In this document: one piece after another, positions 62,095 through 64,000 of the stretch
Layout of the letters: every line of letters starts with the position of its first letter
Numbering within the stretch: position 1 is the stretch's first letter
Assembly (NCBI RefSeq): GCF_001713395.1
Contig: NZ_CP016450.1
Coordinates: 744,001 to 808,000, forward strand
Reading direction: 5' to 3'
Source of the DNA: Sinorhizobium sp. RAC02
GTDB taxonomy: Bacteria > Pseudomonadota > Alphaproteobacteria > Rhizobiales > Rhizobiaceae
Length of the DNA stretch: 64,000 nt
Position numbers and translations under genes: made by a program
Notes under the pieces: generated by a model
Told to the model about the DNA's origin: nothing
The model's input: the letters and a program-made list of their open reading frames with translations, nothing else
The model's database searches: none

Positions 62095-62129
62095 CGATCG
62101 TACTTTCCTGTGGGGCGCGAAACCGCCCG

Positions 62130-62453
62130 TCAGCCCTTCTTGGCGGCGAGCCGCCGCACGTTCCGGCGCACGCGCTTGCCATAGGGCTTGATGGCGGCTT
62201 CTGACACGGCGCGGGCCGTTGCCGACGGCGATGCCGCCGTCATCACGGCCTTTGCAACAGCAAAATTGGCTGCCACGACACTCTCCGTCGCGGCAGCCAT
62301 CTTTTCGGTGACCATTTTGGTCATCTCGGCAGTGTTTTGGGTCGACCCGGTCAGCGCCGCCATCTGCATCTCATGGCAACGCATGGCGATGACAAGCGGC
62401 GCCTCCAGCCACAGGCTGAAGGCATCGCGACGAAACTGCCGCCCGCCCGCCAT
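62130..62453 (-). CDS. Uncharacterised small helical protein of the corrinoid operon
   Basis: 107 residues, ATG at 62453, one base after the stop of the methyltransferase gene (TAAGATG), so translation is coupled. It is almost wholly helical: FSLWLEAPLVIAMRCHEMQM, then MTKMVTEKMAAATESVVAAN and an Ala-rich stretch, ending in a very basic tail (KPYGKRVRRNVRRLAAKKG). The pattern resembles phasin-like amphipathic proteins, but I cannot assign a family. The operon position suggests a structural or scaffolding role in methyl transfer; this is inference. Confidence 0.75.
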   Translation of the reverse strand: MAGGRQFRRDAFSLWLEAPLVIAMRCHEMQMAALTGSTQNTAEMTKMVTEKMAAATESVVAANFAVAKAVMTAASPSATARAVSEAAIKPYGKRVRRNVRRLAAKKG

Positions 62454-62454
62454 C

Positions 62455-63423
62455 TTATTCTGGTGCCGCGCTGGAGCCCGTGCGCCCTGCACGGCCGCCG
62501 CGACGACCACCGCCTGCTGCACCCGTGGACGGTGCAGCGACTGCAACATGGCCGCCTTCGGCCGGCTTGTGGTCACGATAGGTCTTGATCCAGGTCGAGC
62601 AATTCGCGTCGGTGCCGTTGAGCACGTTGGCGGCACGCACCGCTTCCATTTCCTGCGGACGGCAGGGGTTCATGATGGCCGACGTCATGCCCGCACCGAT
62701 GACCATCGGAATGAAGCCGGCGTTGATGCCGTGACGGTGCGGCAGGCCGAAGGAGATGTTGGAAAGGCCGCAAGTCGTGTTGACCTTCAGCTCGTTGCGC
62801 AGGCGATAGAGCAGCGCAAAGACCTGGCGGCCGGCATCACCCAGCGCACCGATCGGCATGACCAGCGGGTCGACGACGATGTCGTGCGGCTTGATGCCGT
62901 AATCCATGGCGCGCTCGACGATCTTCTTGGCGACGGCAAAGCGCACGTCCGGATCCATCGAAATGCCGGTCTCGTCGTTGGAGATCGCAACGACCGGAAC
63001 GTCGTATTTCTTGCAGAGCGGCAGGATGGCTTCGAGCTTTTCTTCCTCGCCGGTCACCGAGTTGACCAGCGGCCGGCCTTTGGCGACCTTCAGCGCAGCC
63101 TCGATGGCGGCGGTGACGGAGCTGTCGATCGACAGCGGTACATCAACGAGCCCCTGCACGATTTCCATCGTCTTGACGAGCAGGCCCGGCTCGGTTTCGT
63201 TCGGGTTGACCGACGTGACGCCCGCGTTGACATCAAGCATCGTCGCACCGGCGGCGACCTGTTCCAGCGCGTCCTTGATGACGGTGTCGAAGTTGCCTTC
63301 GATCATCTCGGCGGCCAGCTTCTTGCGGCCGGTCGGGTTGATGCGTTCGCCGATGACGCAGAAGGGCTGGTCGAAACCGATGATGATTTCGCGGGTGGCC
63401 GAGGCGACGATGGTGCGTGTCAT
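62455..63423 (-). CDS. Methyltetrahydrofolate:corrinoid methyltransferase (pterin-binding, MtgA/AcsE-like)
   Basis: 322 residues. A dihydropteroate-synthase-like TIM barrel: FCVIGERINPTGRKKLAAEM, GATMLDVNAGV, PLSIDSSVTAAIEAAL, PLVNSVTGEEEKLEAILPLC, VVAISNDETGI, DIVVDPLVMPIGA and TTCGLSNISFGLPHRHGIN. These are pterin-site motifs of methyltransferases that move a methyl group between a corrinoid protein and tetrahydrofolate; here the expected direction is onto tetrahydrofolate. The last about 30 residues are Gly/Arg/Ala-rich and extend beyond the usual end. AGAGG precedes the ATG. Upstream is the reductase gene, 89 bases away. Confidence 0.9.
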   Translation of the reverse strand: MTRTIVASATREIIIGFDQPFCVIGERINPTGRKKLAAEMIEGNFDTVIKDALEQVAAGATMLDVNAGVTSVNPNETEPGLLVKTMEIVQGLVDVPLSIDSSVTAAIEAALKVAKGRPLVNSVTGEEEKLEAILPLCKKYDVPVVAISNDETGISMDPDVRFAVAKKIVERAMDYGIKPHDIVVDPLVMPIGALGDAGRQVFALLYRLRNELKVNTTCGLSNISFGLPHRHGINAGFIPMVIGAGMTSAIMNPCRPQEMEAVRAANVLNGTDANCSTWIKTYRDHKPAEGGHVAVAAPSTGAAGGGRRGGRAGRTGSSAAPE

Positions 63424-63512
63424 GTAGTGTCCTCTGGGGCGGGGCGCTCGACCACGTCTAGCGCGCGATTTCCGGTGTTACAAGCGACGGTCGGCCGGTG
63501 GCCGGCACGCGG

Positions 63513-64000
63513 TCAATGGGGTTGATGGGCGGCTTTTTCCGCCATCTGCTGCTGGTTCTGTTCGACGCCTTCGCGGGTTCTCTCGATGCGCTCGGCCACA
63601 AGCTGGTCGACCGGATTGGCCTCGCGCTTCCAGGGCTGGCGGCCTTTCAGCACGCCGGAATCATGCACGATCTCTGCGACATATTCTTCCTGCCGATAGG
63701 CCATGACGTGAATGCCGGACACACCCTCGATCTCTTTCACCTCGTTGATGATGTCGATGCAGAGTTGCTTGCCTTCCTTCTTCTGGTCCTGCGCGCCTTC
63801 AAGGCGGGTGATGACGGAATCGGGAATGTGGATGCCCGGTACGTTGGAGCGGATCCATTTGGCCGTCTTGGCGGATGCCATGGGGCCGACGCCGACGAGG
63901 ATGAAGCATTTTTCGTGCAGGCCGAGATCGCGCACCTTCTTCATGTATTCCCGGAACATCGGCACGTCGAAGCAATACTGGCTCTGCACAAACTGAGCAC
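63513..64000 (-). CDS. Methylenetetrahydrofolate reductase, MetF-like (cut by right edge)
   Basis: The C-terminal about 162 residues; the frame remains open to the edge, so the N-terminus is missing. FVQSQYCFDVPMFREYMKKV, CFILVGVGPMASAKTAKWIR and SNVPGIHIPDSVITRLEGA are MetF barrel motifs, with IDIINEVKEIEGVSGIHVMA later. It ends in a polar Gln-rich tail. Next to a methyltetrahydrofolate-forming methyltransferase, it probably runs as an oxidase of methyl-tetrahydrofolate to methylene-tetrahydrofolate rather than for methionine synthesis. It is the first visible gene of the operon. Confidence 0.9.
   Translation of the reverse strand, partial: AQFVQSQYCFDVPMFREYMKKVRDLGLHEKCFILVGVGPMASAKTAKWIRSNVPGIHIPDSVITRLEGAQDQKKEGKQLCIDIINEVKEIEGVSGIHVMAYRQEEYVAEIVHDSGVLKGRQPWKREANPVDQLVAERIERTREGVEQNQQQMAEKAAHQPH

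Overview
The window looks like core chromosome of a member of the Rhizobiaceae (Alphaproteobacteria, Rhizobiales), though I cannot name the genus. The reasons are high GC, a circularly permuted two-piece tmRNA with the tag ANDNYAEARLAA, small families typical of rhizobia (DUF4169, DUF2853, DUF1127, alpha-type SspB), the thyA-folA-hflK-hflC-degP-serB-miaA-ilvB-ilvH gene order, and two short palindromic repeat types common between rhizobial genes.

Layout. 1-6.6 kb: the C-terminal part of an RND efflux permease, an FAD-linked oxidase of the D-lactate/glycolate dehydrogenase type, and a large AsmA-like envelope protein. 6.6-9.6 kb (minus strand): a ribbon-helix-helix protein, DUF4169, the ClpXP adaptor SspB, permuted ssrA, and a membrane EAL phosphodiesterase. 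9.8-17.6 kb: DUF2853, thymidylate synthase, dihydrofolate reductase, the HflK/HflC/DUF2065/DegP envelope quality-control group, then serB and miaA, whose start codons overlap on opposite strands. 17.6-22.5 kb: a HerA/DUF87 ATPase and the ilvB-ilvH operon, preceded by a Val/Leu/Ile-rich leader peptide and an intrinsic attenuator. 22.5-34.8 kb: an accessory mosaic of oxidoreductases, transporters, a RecD/Dda-like helicase and several regulators, including a MerR-LuxR fusion and a MarR-GNAT fusion. The MarR-GNAT start site lies in a perfect 18-bp inverted repeat. 34.9-37 kb: cspA and small exported proteins. 37.3-39.2 kb: a TetR regulator and ilvC. 39.3-47 kb: a tiny membrane protein, an aminotransferase, a RocB-like M20 peptidase with a divergent Lrp gene, a periplasmic protein built from three tandem repeats, a nuclease-fold protein and a PhzF protein. 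47.1-49.2 kb: tRNA-Lys(CTT) and an orphan phage tail-spike-like protein. 49.4-55.5 kb: DUF924, a large MscS-type channel, a REC-REC protein and a REC-REC-GGDEF diguanylate cyclase. 55.5-59.9 kb: a GlxA/GbdR-like AraC regulator, a GNAT protein, two DUF1127 proteins, a LysR regulator and two small exported proteins.

The right edge (60.0-64.0 kb, minus strand) is the most coherent accessory system. It is an operon of a methylenetetrahydrofolate reductase (cut by the edge), a methyltetrahydrofolate:corrinoid methyltransferase-like protein, an uncharacterised small helical protein, and a ferredoxin-ASKHA corrinoid activator (RamA/DUF4445 type). I infer a corrinoid-dependent demethylation pathway that feeds methyl groups from a methylated amine or betaine into tetrahydrofolate. 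The substrate methyltransferase and corrinoid protein would lie just outside the window. The GlxA/GbdR-like regulator at 55.5 kb, with repeated TGTCGCAA motifs upstream, is a candidate local regulator, but this link is inference.

Best leads for new biology: the hairpin or operator over the MarR-GNAT start codon; the probably leaderless ilvBH leader peptide; the small helical protein and the basic Gly/Arg tails in the corrinoid operon; the three-repeat periplasmic protein; and two dispersed copies of a paired exported-protein module.
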